Translations under genes and position numbers: made by a program
Origin: an uncultured Planctomycetaceae bacterium
GTDB lineage: Bacteria; Planctomycetota; Planctomycetia; Planctomycetales; Planctomycetaceae
Length of the DNA stretch: 64,000 bases
Assembly (NCBI GenBank): GCA_943787265.1
Contig: CALSLT010000006.1
Location: 602,223-666,222 of the forward strand
Direction of reading: 5' to 3'
In this document: piece after piece, positions 34,091-46,091 of the stretch
How positions within the stretch are numbered: the stretch's first letter is position 1
How the letters are laid out: each line of letters starts with the position of its first letter
Notes under the pieces: model-generated
Seen by the model: the letters and a program-made list of their open reading frames with translations, nothing else
Told to the model about the DNA's origin: nothing
The model's database searches: none

Positions 34091-34960
34091 ATGGACCGAA
34101 CCATGCAGATTTCATTTGAATGCGAAAACTGTGGGCGGCGGTACAAGGTTGATGAGGCAAAGGTGGGCCAGTCGGCGAAGTGTCGGGACTGTGGTGCTGA
34201 GATTCGTGTGCCGGTGCCGGCTCCGCCTGTGGAAGAGTCTCCGAGTGGTCAGCCGATTCTCCGGCACAAGGATCGTGACCGCGATTTCGAACCCGCCAGC
34301 GGTGACGAGGAAACGATCGACGCGATTACGGCGCACATCGAAGAGCACATCGGCGAAATCGATCAGGTCTGGCATGAGCTGATTTCTGACCTCGTTCATA
34401 TCGACGTTCATCAGGTTCCGCCAAGCGAAGAGCACCCGTTCTGGACGCTCGTCACCAGCGGGATGAGCGACAAGCCGATGACCGTCCCGGAGGGCGCTGA
34501 AGATTTTGCTCATGCCGAACTGATGATCTGCCTGCCTGAGGATTGGCCCGTTGGCCAGGAAGATTTCAACGATGAAAACAACTACTGGCCGGTCAGGTTG
34601 CTGAAGGTTCTGGCCAGGCTGCCGCATGAGTATGAAACCTGGCTCGGGCCGGGGCACACGGTGCCAAACGGCGGTGAGGATCCGACTCCGTACGCAGACA
34701 ACAATCAGTTTGTCTGCGCGTTAATGATGAGTCCGGGCCTGGTCCTGCCTTCAGAAGTCGCCGTGCTGGACCTTCCCGACGGACGGAAGATCAACTTCTA
34801 CGCCGTCTGGCCGATGCATCAGTCAGAAGTCGATCTCAAGCTGAAACGAGGTCTCGACGCACTGATTGATCACTTCGAGAAGCATCAGGTGACAGAGCTG
34901 CTCGATCTGAATCGACCGGCTGTGGTCGCGTCGAAACCGTGGTGGAAGTTCTGGGGATAA
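34091..34960 (+). CDS. Zinc-ribbon plus suppressor-of-fused (SUFU)-like domain protein
   Basis: 289 residues. Starts with a zinc ribbon (CENCGRRYKV...CRDCGAEI), then a Pro/Glu-rich linker and a SUFU-like domain (HPFWTLVTSGMSDKPMTVP, ELMICLPEDWP, GLVLPSEVAVLDLPDGRKINFY). The true start may be M at 34103, giving MQISFECENCG, which matches other planctomycete zinc-ribbon openings; neither has a clear ribosome-binding site. Bacterial SUFU-domain proteins are of unknown function, sometimes linked to polymorphic-toxin immunity. Confidence 0.82.
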   Translation: MDRTMQISFECENCGRRYKVDEAKVGQSAKCRDCGAEIRVPVPAPPVEESPSGQPILRHKDRDRDFEPASGDEETIDAITAHIEEHIGEIDQVWHELISDLVHIDVHQVPPSEEHPFWTLVTSGMSDKPMTVPEGAEDFAHAELMICLPEDWPVGQEDFNDENNYWPVRLLKVLARLPHEYETWLGPGHTVPNGGEDPTPYADNNQFVCALMMSPGLVLPSEVAVLDLPDGRKINFYAVWPMHQSEVDLKLKRGLDALIDHFEKHQVTELLDLNRPAVVASKPWWKFWG

Positions 34961-34988
34961 TTCAGCGGCCCGGAAAACTTCAACTTAA

Positions 34989-35053
34989 GCCACAGAGAAC
35001 ACCGAAGGCATAGAAAGAGGTGCAAGCGAAAGTTCCTCTGAGGGCTCTGTGGC
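34989..35053. repeat. 65-bp palindromic repeat, 'GCCACAGAGA' family
   Basis: Left arm GCCACAGAGAACACCGAAGG and right arm CTCTGAGGGCTCTGTGGC (35036-35053). Both the outer end GCCACAGAG and the right-arm sequence CTCTGAGGGCTCTGTG are shared with the repeat at 26997-27073. It lies 17 bases past the corrected stop of the frameshifted protease gene. Confidence 0.8.
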
Positions 35054-35070
35054 AAATTTCCATGAGTGGC

Positions 35071-35758
35071 TCAGGACAGCCCGACAAAGCTGGCCATGCT
35101 TTGCAGATGCAGGCCGATTGTCGAACCGAAAATGTGAATACCTTTGAAACCTCCCCACGCGAAGGCCAGGACAACTCCGTGACTGACCAGGACGGCCGTG
35201 GGCAGGAACATCACACTGAAAAGGTATCCGGCCTGTTGAAGGTCCGTCTGTCCGCCGTGAGTTTCTCTCATGGTCGACGTGATGTGGTAAACAAAGGCTG
35301 CTCCGACGATGGCATCGGCGACGTTGCTCGGGATGAACGTCAGCAGTCGAAAGACCGGAATCAGGACGAAGCAGACCGTCGGGAAGAAATACGGCGCGAC
35401 GGTGATCAGCCAGTTGCCTCGGCCTTCGATGCGGACGTGGCCGCCGCTCTTCCCACGTGGCCTTAAAATCGGTCACGCGGTGCAGCGTCAGGATGGCGAA
35501 TAGCGCGTGAGTGAACTCGTGCTCGCAGGTTGAAAGAAAAGTGGCTCGCCAGCGGCGGATCGTCCACAGCCAGACAAGCAAGTAAAGGCCTGCGCCGCCG
35601 ATGAACGCCAGGATCGTTTCCGGATTACGGGCACAAGCGACGATCAGATCGACGCATCCCAGGAGAGATGGAACAAGCAGCACCAGCGCCGCGATGGCAA
35701 CCGGCCATTTGAACCAGTCCACGAATCGATCGATCCGATCAGAAATATCATGGAGCAT
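35071..35758 (-). pseudogene. Membrane metalloprotease (M50-like), apparent +1 frameshift
   Basis: As sequenced, frame 35758 codes for MLHDISDRID then membrane helices and CEHEFTHALFAILT, an HExxH zinc-protease motif, up to about 35447. Beyond that the original frame becomes Arg/Pro/His-rich nonsense to 34985, while the next frame gives plausible membrane-protein sequence (NWLITVAPYFFPTVCF, SVMFLPTAVLVSH, IHIFGSTIGLH) ending at a stop at 35071. Length 688 = 229 codons plus one base, so one extra base, probably near 35446, separates the halves. Combined product about 228 aa. May be functional if shift or sequencing error. Confidence 0.78.
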
Positions 35759-35870
35759 CTGCCGGAGTCCGACTTCTTTATGAGCTGAGGCTGAGTTTCA
35801 ATCGCGAGTTACGATACATCGTCGCCGAGCGGCTTTGCAGATGCTAACGGTCAGGCGTCATACTGGATTC

Positions 35871-36530
35871 ATGGCTCAGCGATTTCGCATTATCGACGGT
35901 TATAATCTGATGCATTCAGTCGGGTATGCGCGCGAGCGTTACGGCCAGGGCGGGCTCGAACGAAGCCGCAATCGTCTGCTGCGTTTTCTGATCAACCGAC
36001 TGGATCTCGAAGAACGCCGTCGGACAACTATCGTGTTTGACGCTCGAACGATTCCATTCGAGGGAGTGCGTCAGCAGAAGCTTGAGGAGGTGACGATTCT
36101 CTTCAATCAGGCCGGTAGCGACGCGGACACTCTTATCGAAGAGCTGATCTTGGAGCATTCCGCTCCCAAGCAGTTGGAAGTGATTTCGGGCGACCGCCGG
36201 CTGCAGAAGGCTATCAAACGCCGGAAAGGCATCGCGGTCGAGAGCGAAGACTTCGCCAGAATGCTCCGGGAGCGAGAAAGCATCGTGCCGGGAAGCTCGC
36301 AGGATGTTGATTCACCATCCGATTCCCGAGAGAAGCCCGAAAGTGCCGAGCCTTCCAGGTCGGACACTGAGTATTGGATGGACGTTTTCGGCGACGTGAA
36401 TACTTCGGAGGCAACGCCCGAGGCAAACCAGCCAGGGAAGCCGATTGATCGGGATCAGCCGTCAGACTGGGAGACTCACGTGAAGAAGCTGATCGACGAT
36501 CTCGGCAATGATGGTTCGACCGAGCGGTGA
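35871..36530 (+). CDS. NYN/YacP-like nuclease domain protein
   Basis: About 219 residues. The NYN (Rae1/YacP-like) domain covers the first 130: IIDGYNLMHS, FDARTIPFEG, FNQAGSDADTLIEELI and VISGDRRLQKA, with conserved acidic residues of PIN-like RNases. The C-terminal third is acidic and Ser/Pro-rich, then a short helical end. M at 35871 is preferred over 35835 because MAQRFRIIDGYN matches the family. Probably an RNA-processing endonuclease. Confidence 0.85.
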   Translation: MAQRFRIIDGYNLMHSVGYARERYGQGGLERSRNRLLRFLINRLDLEERRRTTIVFDARTIPFEGVRQQKLEEVTILFNQAGSDADTLIEELILEHSAPKQLEVISGDRRLQKAIKRRKGIAVESEDFARMLRERESIVPGSSQDVDSPSDSREKPESAEPSRSDTEYWMDVFGDVNTSEATPEANQPGKPIDRDQPSDWETHVKKLIDDLGNDGSTER

Positions 36531-36700
36531 ACCCGGAGCGTGACTTTGCCGGTCAATTCTGAACCCGTCAGAGATGGTTAAACCGCCTACATTGAAGAAC
36601 CAGCCGACCCGCCTATAATCCCGTTCGGAATTTCTCGTCGGGGGTGCTCTCCCGGCGTGTGACAGGCACCTGTGATGTGTGAAACGTGAAGGAGCCGACC

Positions 36701-37366
36701 TTGAACTGGTTGCGCTGCGCCCTGTCTTCTTCCGTCGGGAAGAAGTTTTTGATGGCGATAACTGGCCTCGCTTTGTGCGGGTTTCTTGTCGTGCATCTGG
36801 CTGGAAACCTGCTGCTGTTTGCAGGCGCCGAGGCTTACAACGCCTACGCGCACAAGTTGCACGATAACGAGGATCTGCTGCATGTTGCCGAAACCGGCCT
36901 TGCTCTGATCTTCTTCACGCATCTGTATCTGGCGTTCAAACTGTCGGCTGAGAACCGGATCGCTCGCGGTCGTGGTTATGCCGAAAGCCAGTCAAAACGC
37001 GAAAACCTGATCAGCAAAGTTCGGCCGGAAACGTGGATGCTAGTAACCGGGTTGGGATTGCTGGCCTACATGCTTCTGCATCTGGCAGACTTCACGCTCG
37101 AATTTCGAGACACCTCGCACTACGAAGGTCTGGAACCATTCGACAAAGCAGTGTCTCTACTAACTGATCCGATTTCGGTTGTCGGGTATCTCGCTGGCTT
37201 CGCGTTTCTGTTCGCTCATCTATCGCACGGTATTTCAAGTGCGTTTCAAAGCCTCGGACTCAACCATCCCAAATACAACGCGGTCATCAAGTGGGGTGGA
37301 CTGGGTTTCGCCCTGGCTCTGGCCCTTGGTAACGCAAGTCTCGTCTTCTGGGCACAGGGTCAGTAG
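36701..37366 (+). CDS. sdhC: Succinate dehydrogenase cytochrome b subunit
   Basis: About 221 aa, five TM helices (b558-type, as in Bacillus SdhC). Conserved heme-ligand region HLAGNLLLFAG and LHLADFTLEF. TTG at 36701 is preferred as start because AAGGAG (36689-36694) lies 6 bases upstream; the GTG at 36686 would bury that site. First gene of sdhCAB; anchors the complex and passes electrons to menaquinone/ubiquinone. Confidence 0.93.
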   Translation: MNWLRCALSSSVGKKFLMAITGLALCGFLVVHLAGNLLLFAGAEAYNAYAHKLHDNEDLLHVAETGLALIFFTHLYLAFKLSAENRIARGRGYAESQSKRENLISKVRPETWMLVTGLGLLAYMLLHLADFTLEFRDTSHYEGLEPFDKAVSLLTDPISVVGYLAGFAFLFAHLSHGISSAFQSLGLNHPKYNAVIKWGGLGFALALALGNASLVFWAQGQ

Positions 37367-37450
37367 ACGAGCCAACTACGGTCGCACATTAAGTCCTCAC
37401 GGGCACACATGAATCACCCTCCTGTCGATGTCGACGAAGGAGTTTCCGGA

Positions 37451-40158
<2,708 letters not shown>

Positions 40159-40194
40159 CGCGATTCTCCAAAAGCAAATTCTGAAAACACTCCA

Positions 40195-40227
40195 ACATCC
40201 CGACAGCGAAATTCGCTTTCGGGATGT
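40195..40227 (+). terminator. Terminator after sdhCAB
   Basis: ACATCCCGA (40195-40203) pairs with TCGGGATGT (40219-40227); an inner AGCGAA/TTCGCT stem extends it. T-rich CTTCGTTT follows. Confidence 0.75.
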
Positions 40228-40772
40228 CTTCGTTTGACGTTGATTCGAGTTGTCGTGCCAGCGAAGGTGAGCCTCTGTCGCTCAAGCTCATCGTAGTCGA
40301 ACGAGCCAGTACATGTTTGAAGCATTCCTGCGGTTATCGCTCTGCCTACTCGTCACAGTTACCGTCAACTATGCAACGTTGAGCGCCGTAGGTGCGTGCC
40401 TTTCCGGTCTCGCTACCGCATACTTCACGATGTTCTTCGAAGTCCTTCGATGCCGTGCGTTAATACATTCCCATCTTCGCCGTAGCGGACGATCTGCCGT
40501 GAAGATTTCACATCAGGCTGTCTTCGCTAACCCTAAACGGATCACGCTTGCGTCAAACGCGATGTACTCTGTTGTATCTCGCGGTTCTGATGGCATAGAT
40601 CAGTCTGACACATACCAAGTGTCCGGCATTTTCATGTTCATCTTCATGCCAAAGGTTGAATCGATATAGTGGTTGCCCGACACGGCGTGACACAGCCCAT
40701 TCGGCGCGCATACTTTTTTCGATTCACGCACGCTTTGATTAATTTACATTTCTGCTCCAGTGGGCTTTTCCA
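40228..40772. other. Poorly coding stretch
   Basis: No convincing gene. A frame at 40313-40669 (118 aa) has an improbable, Cys/Ser-rich chain after a hydrophobic N-terminus and no ribosome-binding site; a second frame from 40669 overlaps it. Base composition looks lower in G+C than the neighbours. It may be the remnant of a gene or a recently acquired stretch. Confidence 0.4.
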
Positions 40773-41219
40773 ATGTCTTTGGTACACGCCGGTAACGTCA
40801 GGAATCCGTGTCTTCGATTGTTACGGCTTCGCGGTTACGTGCTACGGATGGACTGCGGTTTGTACGAGGACGATGACTCCACCAATTCGTTTTCCGCCCA
40901 CAAAAACGGCTTCAATTTTTATGCCGATAATCCCGTCGAACTACTGGGCCTAACAGCGTTTCATGACCATCATTCTCCATCTTCAGATGCACCATATTGG
41001 TGGATGATCGACGGTCCCAACATTTACAACGATTTGCTTGATGAAGCGATTGAATGCTCTTTTCAAGAGTTCCGGGAACGAAGCCCCGAAAAATGGGCGC
41101 AAACTATTCGCGATGCCGTAGCGGCTGCAAACGCCGAGGCTTCCGCACATGAACGTCTGGGGATTTCAGCGGAATCACTGTCGACACTACTCAGGGAATC
41201 ACCGTTCACCGATGTGTAG
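40773..41219 (+). CDS. Hypothetical protein
   Basis: 148 residues, unrecognised. The last two thirds look like a real protein: FYADNPVELLGLTAFHDHH, PYWWMIDGPNIYNDLLDEA, an acidic/helical end ERSPEKWAQTIRDAV. The N-terminal 25 residues are Arg/Leu-rich and doubtful; M at 40848 is an alternative start. No clear ribosome-binding site. It sits in an atypical region between sdhB and an NHL protein and could be the 3' part of a decayed gene. Confidence 0.45.
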   Translation: MSLVHAGNVRNPCLRLLRLRGYVLRMDCGLYEDDDSTNSFSAHKNGFNFYADNPVELLGLTAFHDHHSPSSDAPYWWMIDGPNIYNDLLDEAIECSFQEFRERSPEKWAQTIRDAVAAANAEASAHERLGISAESLSTLLRESPFTDV

Positions 41220-41434
41220 CGTCCATCAGTTCGAAAACAATCTATCGACGGCGCACGCAGCGATCGCGATCACTGCTTACACGACGCTGGTTTTCCGGTT
41301 TGAAGAGATTGACTTGCCGAATTGTCGAAAGCACAAAGACGAATGGCTTGCCGATCCAAGTGACCGTAGGTCAGACTGCATGTTCTGATGAGGTAGCGAT
41401 CCTGATTTTGCGATTCGTTTATTCTGAGGTTGGT

Positions 41435-42289
41435 ATGTCTGCTTTTCGTTCTTCAATGATGATCGTTGTCACCGCCGTTTGTTTGCGAGCTTTGCCCGCA
41501 GTCGCAGACGGAATGAACTATCCACTCGGAGCGATTCGCTCGGACGACGGGAAGGTTTCTGTTGTCGATTTGCGTCTGCCGGGAGTCTGGCAGGGCAGCG
41601 ATGGCAAGCTTGATCACTTCTTCAAAGCATCGAAGAAGTTCCGAACACCGCTCAACGCCGCTCGGTGCATAGCCTTTGACAAGGACGGCAAAGTCCTCGT
41701 TGGAGACACGTCGACTCGTCAGGTCTATCGATTCGGCGATGACGGCAAGCCAACAAAACTGGCCGGAGACGGAGTGGGCATCGGCATGCCAATGGCGATG
41801 GCAGTTGACAAAGAAGGCACCATTTTCGTCGCCGACCTGGAGCTTCACCGCATCTTCAAGATCCCTCACGAAGGCGGCGAGCCTGTTGAACTGGCAGTCG
41901 TCTCCGCACCGCGCGGACTGGCCTTCGACAGCGAAGGAAATCTCATCGTTGTTTCCACGACGAAGGATCAACTCCTCAAAGTCACGATGACGGGAGAGGT
42001 TTCAGTTCTCTGCCCCGGCCGACCGTTCGACTTCCCACACAACGTGGCCATCAGCAAAGACGGCACAAAGTTCATCACCGACGGCTACGGCAAGTGCGTC
42101 TGGAAAGTCGGCGCAGACAACAAGCCGGCAAAACTGATCAGCGGCGAGCCATTCGTCAATCCGGTCGGCATCTCAATCGCTGGCGACGTTCTGCTGGTAA
42201 CCGACCCGCGAGCCAACGCCGTCTTCGAAGTCACTCTCGATGGCAAGCTGACCAACCTCAAGTTGCCAGCCGAACCTCCTGCAAAATAG
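41435..42289 (+). CDS. Exported SMP-30/NHL-type beta-propeller protein
   Basis: 284 residues. A signal peptide (MMIVVTAVCLRALPAVADG) precedes propeller blades: DKDGKVLVGDTSTRQVYR, DKEGTIFVADLELHRI, DSEGNLIVVSTTKDQL, SKDGTKFITDGYGKCVW. It may bind sugars or lactones as in the SMP-30 family, but the catalytic metal ligands are not identifiable with confidence. M at 41435 with GAGG upstream is chosen over a 45-residue longer frame that lacks a signal. Confidence 0.85.
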   Translation: MSAFRSSMMIVVTAVCLRALPAVADGMNYPLGAIRSDDGKVSVVDLRLPGVWQGSDGKLDHFFKASKKFRTPLNAARCIAFDKDGKVLVGDTSTRQVYRFGDDGKPTKLAGDGVGIGMPMAMAVDKEGTIFVADLELHRIFKIPHEGGEPVELAVVSAPRGLAFDSEGNLIVVSTTKDQLLKVTMTGEVSVLCPGRPFDFPHNVAISKDGTKFITDGYGKCVWKVGADNKPAKLISGEPFVNPVGISIAGDVLLVTDPRANAVFEVTLDGKLTNLKLPAEPPAK

Positions 42290-42320
42290 CCAGCCCGGTT
42301 TACGAAAAGGATGCTTAGTC

Positions 42321-42929
42321 GTGGCCGCAGCGTTTGAGAATCGCCAGGAGTTGGCTGCGTCGATCGATCAAGGATTGGCGGATCTGCAGTCGCTTGCCGA
42401 ACGGATGCGAGCAGAGACGCCTCAGTCGATCGCCCGCGCCGCGGAAATGGTCTATTCGGCGATTAAGTCCGGAAACAAGATTCTGGCATGCGGAAATGGT
42501 GGGAGCGCCGCAGAAGCTCAGCATTTCATCGGTGAGCTTGTCGGACGGTTCCTGACCGAACGCGAGCCGCTCGCCGGAGTGGCTCTGACGGTCGACACGT
42601 CAGTTCTAACCGCTGTCGGAAACGATTACGGCTATCACGAAGTGTTCGCTCGGCAGGTAAAAGCGATTGGCAACGCAGGCGACGTGCTGATCGTCATCTC
42701 GACCAGCGGAAAATCACCGAATCTGATTTCAGCACTGGCCGCCGCGAGAGATCAAGGGCTCGTCACGATTGCTTTGGCAGGTCAGAAATCAAATGCTGAC
42801 CTCGATGCCTGCGACCTGGTCATCACGATCCCGGATCCCAGCACGCCGCGGATCCAGGAGATGCACTTGGTCGTGCTTCACCTGATTTGCGAACTGGTGG
42901 ATAACGCTCTCGCCGCCGAATCGAGTTAA
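42321..42929 (+). CDS. gmhA: SIS-domain sedoheptulose-7-phosphate isomerase (GmhA-like)
   Basis: 202 residues, a phosphoheptose isomerase for heptose of the envelope polysaccharide. SIS core CGNGGSAAEAQHFIGELVGRF, VSTSGKSPNLISAL (here ISTSGKSPN), and the C-terminal EMHLVVLHLICELVD with the catalytic His/Glu. GTG start at 42321 with AAAAGGA about 9 bases upstream. Confidence 0.92.
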   Translation: MAAAFENRQELAASIDQGLADLQSLAERMRAETPQSIARAAEMVYSAIKSGNKILACGNGGSAAEAQHFIGELVGRFLTEREPLAGVALTVDTSVLTAVGNDYGYHEVFARQVKAIGNAGDVLIVISTSGKSPNLISALAAARDQGLVTIALAGQKSNADLDACDLVITIPDPSTPRIQEMHLVVLHLICELVDNALAAESS

Positions 42930-42944
42930 AGAATCGTCTCGTAA

Positions 42945-43027
42945 AGCTTTCCATAGTGGCTCCGCACTCCGTGCGGAAAGCCCATGTCGGGCTGACGCGA
43001 CGGAGTCGCGTGCCACAGAAGGAAAGC
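42945..43027. repeat. 83-bp palindromic repeat between convergent genes
   Basis: Outer arms AGCTTTCCATAGTGGC and the complement of AGCTTTCCTTCTGTGGC; inside are two small hairpins, CCGCAC-TCC-GTGCGG and CGCGAC-GGA-GTCGCG. It lies in the 112-bp gap between the ends of gmhA (42929) and the PQQ protein gene (43042), where it can act as a shared terminator. Confidence 0.8.
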
Positions 43028-43041
43028 TGTTTCGCGTTGCT

Positions 43042-44319
43042 TTACTCGATGCAGTACAAAGCCTTGTCAGACCGCAGGAACATCTGCTTGCCGCTGATGG
43101 CTGGCGTTCCGTTGAAGTCGCTGTCGTCGCCTTCGAATTTATTCTGCGCGAGCAGTTTGAATTCTGGCTTGGCGTCAAGAACGAAGACACCTTCCCAACG
43201 GCTGGGGACAAACAGCTTGCCGTCGCACAGAACTGGCGAAGCATAAACCGGTCGACCGCCTCCTCCGACAAGCCGTTCTTTGTAAACGGTTTCTCCGGTT
43301 TCGGCGTTCATGCAGAACGCGATCCCTTTGTCGTTGATCCAGTAGAGGTGTCCTTCGTGCAGCACCGGTGAAGCAACATACGATGCGTCACGTTTCTTCC
43401 AGGCAATGTTCGATGTAATGTCGCCCTTTCCTTCCGCTTTGAAAGCCACGCTAGCCGTCGCCGGATAGCCGCCGGTCACGTAGATCATTCCGTCCGCGAA
43501 GTTGACGCTCGGCGAGACGTTGCCTGGCAACTGAGTCTCGCAGTACCAGGCGAGTTTTCCATTTGCCGGATTCAGCGCCCAGACTTCCTGGGGGACAGCA
43601 AGAACGAGCAGTTCTCGATCGCCACTCTTAACGAGGTTCGGTGTTCCGTACGCGAGTTCCAGCAGGTCGGCTTCGGTCTTCCAGTTTTCTTTTCCGGTCT
43701 TTCTGTCCAAAGCGATGACCGCGCGGCCTTCGTCCGAGGCGTTCACGATGACTGAGTCGCCGTGCACGATCAGACTCGCCGCTGATCCCCAACGGCGATT
43801 GCTGGAGTTCGTTCCGACGCTGACGTTCCAAAGTTTGTTGCCTTCGAGGTCGTAAGCGTAAACGCCAGACTTACCAAAGAAGGCGAAGACTCGTTCTCCG
43901 TCAGTGACCGGCGTGCTGCTGGCGTAGCCGTGTTCGGTGATGAATCCTTGATAGCGATCCTCGCGGGCATCGTTCTTGACTGTCTTTGTCCATGCGACTT
44001 TTCCGGAAGGCTTGTCGACACACACCAGGTGTCGAGCAAGATCCGCATCATCGCCACCGTTTGTCTTACCGTAGCCCGAGTAGCAGGTCACGAAGATTCG
44101 ATCGCCCAGCACAATCGGAGACGACGAACCCTTGCCGGGCAGATCAGCCTTCCATTTCAGATTGGTCGACAAATCCCACTTCGCCGGAATGGGGCCTTCA
44201 GTACTGATGCTGTCAGCGTTGGGGCCTCGAAAACGAGGCCAGTCTCCGGCCTGAACCGAAGCTGAAGTCAGGGCCAGAAGAACGAGCAATACGGCAGATA
44301 TTTGATACGGCAATTTCAC
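43042..44319 (-). CDS. Secreted PQQ-like beta-propeller protein
   Basis: 425 residues from GTG 44319, chosen because GGAG sits 7 bases upstream and a signal peptide follows (YQISAVLLVLLALTSASVQA). The mature protein opens GDWPRFRGPNADSIS and has repeating propeller blades (DLEGNKLWNVS, DRKTGKENWKTE, NAETGETVYKE). The longer frame from 44481 overlaps the divergent cyclase gene. Function as for other PQQ-like planctomycete exported proteins is unknown. Confidence 0.9.
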   Translation of the reverse strand: MKLPYQISAVLLVLLALTSASVQAGDWPRFRGPNADSISTEGPIPAKWDLSTNLKWKADLPGKGSSSPIVLGDRIFVTCYSGYGKTNGGDDADLARHLVCVDKPSGKVAWTKTVKNDAREDRYQGFITEHGYASSTPVTDGERVFAFFGKSGVYAYDLEGNKLWNVSVGTNSSNRRWGSAASLIVHGDSVIVNASDEGRAVIALDRKTGKENWKTEADLLELAYGTPNLVKSGDRELLVLAVPQEVWALNPANGKLAWYCETQLPGNVSPSVNFADGMIYVTGGYPATASVAFKAEGKGDITSNIAWKKRDASYVASPVLHEGHLYWINDKGIAFCMNAETGETVYKERLVGGGGRPVYASPVLCDGKLFVPSRWEGVFVLDAKPEFKLLAQNKFEGDDSDFNGTPAISGKQMFLRSDKALYCIE

Positions 44320-44479
44320 CAGAAGTCTCCAGAATCGTTGTATTTTTACTGAACGAGCCGGCTCGCTACGCTGCCGCATGGTGACGACACGAAACGAACC
44401 CGCCTTGGGATCCGCGATTAGAACTGAAAGTTCACCGGCAAATTGAACGATCTCCACGACGTCTGCAAGAGGTGAGAGC

Positions 44480-45259
44480 ATGTTTCCAAATACGCGGCTG
44501 ATCGATTTGAGCGTCCCTCTGGAAAACGAAGCAGTCAGCGAGCCGCTGCCCGGAACGATCCATTACGTCGAGCATCAATCCGAAGGTCGCGCTCAGATGG
44601 AGCAGTTCTTCGGAGTGACTCCGGACGATCTCGTCTGGTCGGACGGCGAGGGCTGGGCGATCGAAGAAGTCCGCATGATCACTCACACGGGCACGCATGT
44701 GGACGCTCCCTACCATTACGGTCGGACATCTGGCGGACAACCGGCAAAGAAGATCGACGAGGTGCCGCTGGAGTGGTGCTTTGCTCCCGGTGTCGTGATG
44801 GATGTTCGCCATGTTGAAGCTGGCTCGGAAATTACAGTCGATCATTTGAGAGAGATACTCGACCGAATCGAGTATTCGCTCAAACCGGGCGACATCATTC
44901 TGCTGCAGACGGGAGCCGACAAACGGATCGACTCGAAAGACTACTTCCGTCAGCCGGGACTTGGTCGTGACGGAGTGTTGTGGCTGGTCGAGCACGGCAT
45001 CAAGGTGATCGGCATCGACGCTTACACTCTCGATCGACCGTTCGCCGACATGGCCGGAGACTTCAAACGAACCGGCGACGGGCGTCACATCTGGCCGGCT
45101 CACTTCGCCGGACTGACCAGCGAATACTGCCAGATCGAAAAGCTAGCCAACCTTGATCAGATCCCTCGGCCACACGGATTCATGGTCTCGTGCCTGCCGA
45201 TCAAAATCAAAGCGGCAAGCGCGGCCTGGTGTCGAGCCGTCGCAATCGTCCCCGAGTGA
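44480..45259 (+). CDS. Cyclase family protein (kynurenine formamidase-like), second copy
   Basis: 259 residues. Metal motif HTGTHVDAPYHYG; other blocks KIDEVPLEWCFAPGVVMD and HFAGLTSEYCQIEKLANLDQ. Clearly paralogous to the cyclase at 15578-16351 (shared PLEWC, RHV, GIDA, ANLDQ blocks). Followed at 78 bases by a metallo-hydrolase gene on the same strand; both may act on lactone/amide intermediates. Confidence 0.9.
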   Translation: MFPNTRLIDLSVPLENEAVSEPLPGTIHYVEHQSEGRAQMEQFFGVTPDDLVWSDGEGWAIEEVRMITHTGTHVDAPYHYGRTSGGQPAKKIDEVPLEWCFAPGVVMDVRHVEAGSEITVDHLREILDRIEYSLKPGDIILLQTGADKRIDSKDYFRQPGLGRDGVLWLVEHGIKVIGIDAYTLDRPFADMAGDFKRTGDGRHIWPAHFAGLTSEYCQIEKLANLDQIPRPHGFMVSCLPIKIKAASAAWCRAVAIVPE

Positions 45260-45337
45260 TTTCGCACGCTCGCAAGTCAATCCGCCGTCCGACAAACTAT
45301 CGACAGCAATCAACGGCGTCGTCACTTTTCAGCAAAC

Positions 45338-46033
45338 ATGAGTAACACGATGAGCACAAAGATCACCTGGCTGGGACACGGAACGTTCTCCATCGAAACC
45401 GGCGAAAAGACCGTCATCATTGACCCGTTCTTTACGGGCAACCCGGCGGCATCGACAACCGCTGACGCCGTTTCACCAGACGCGTTGATCATTTCGCACG
45501 GACATGGTGATCACGTCGGCGACGCTGTCGAAATCGCAAAACGCACGGGATGCCTGGTCGTCGCCAATCATGAGATCGTCGAGTGGCTGACGAAGCAGGG
45601 TGTCGAGAACGTCCACCCTCAGCACATCGGCGGTTCTCATAAGCATGACTTCGGAACAGTCAAACTGACGATCGCTCATCACGGTTCGTCCCTGCCCGAC
45701 GGATCGAACGGTGGAAATCCATGCGGCATCATCCTCAAGACTGACGACGGCACGATCTACCACGCCTGCGACACCGGCCTGTTCTACGACATGAAACTGA
45801 TCGGCGAACAAGGCATCGACATCGCGATCCTGCCAATCGGCGACAACTTCACGATGGGTCCGGAAGACGCTCTCCGAGCTGTCAAACTCATCGAACCAAA
45901 GCGCGTTATCCCCGACCACTTCGGAACCTGGCCACTGATCGATCAGGACGTCGCCGCCTGGGCCGAAAGCGTCCGCAGCGAAACTTCGACAGAACCTGTC
46001 GTCCTCGAAGCGGGACAGTCCATCGAGTTGTAA
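45338..46033 (+). CDS. UPF0173-type metallo-beta-lactamase-fold hydrolase
   Basis: 231 residues. Starts TKITWLGHGTFSIE; metal ligands in SHGHGDHVGD, then AHHGSSLPDG, CDTGLFYDMKLIG and PDHFGTWP. This is the family of YtkL-like metal-dependent hydrolases of unknown substrate. A second in-frame start at 45350 is equally possible. Confidence 0.92.
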   Translation: MSNTMSTKITWLGHGTFSIETGEKTVIIDPFFTGNPAASTTADAVSPDALIISHGHGDHVGDAVEIAKRTGCLVVANHEIVEWLTKQGVENVHPQHIGGSHKHDFGTVKLTIAHHGSSLPDGSNGGNPCGIILKTDDGTIYHACDTGLFYDMKLIGEQGIDIAILPIGDNFTMGPEDALRAVKLIEPKRVIPDHFGTWPLIDQDVAAWAESVRSETSTEPVVLEAGQSIEL

Positions 46034-46091
46034 CGGCATTCCGAAATCAACTGATGGGCACCGAACGGTCATCAAATTCGCACCACGCAGA

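Noticed and set aside
40313..40669. 118-residue frame with a hydrophobic N-terminus
   Set aside because: No ribosome-binding site and an implausible C-terminal composition; included only as part of the poorly coding stretch.
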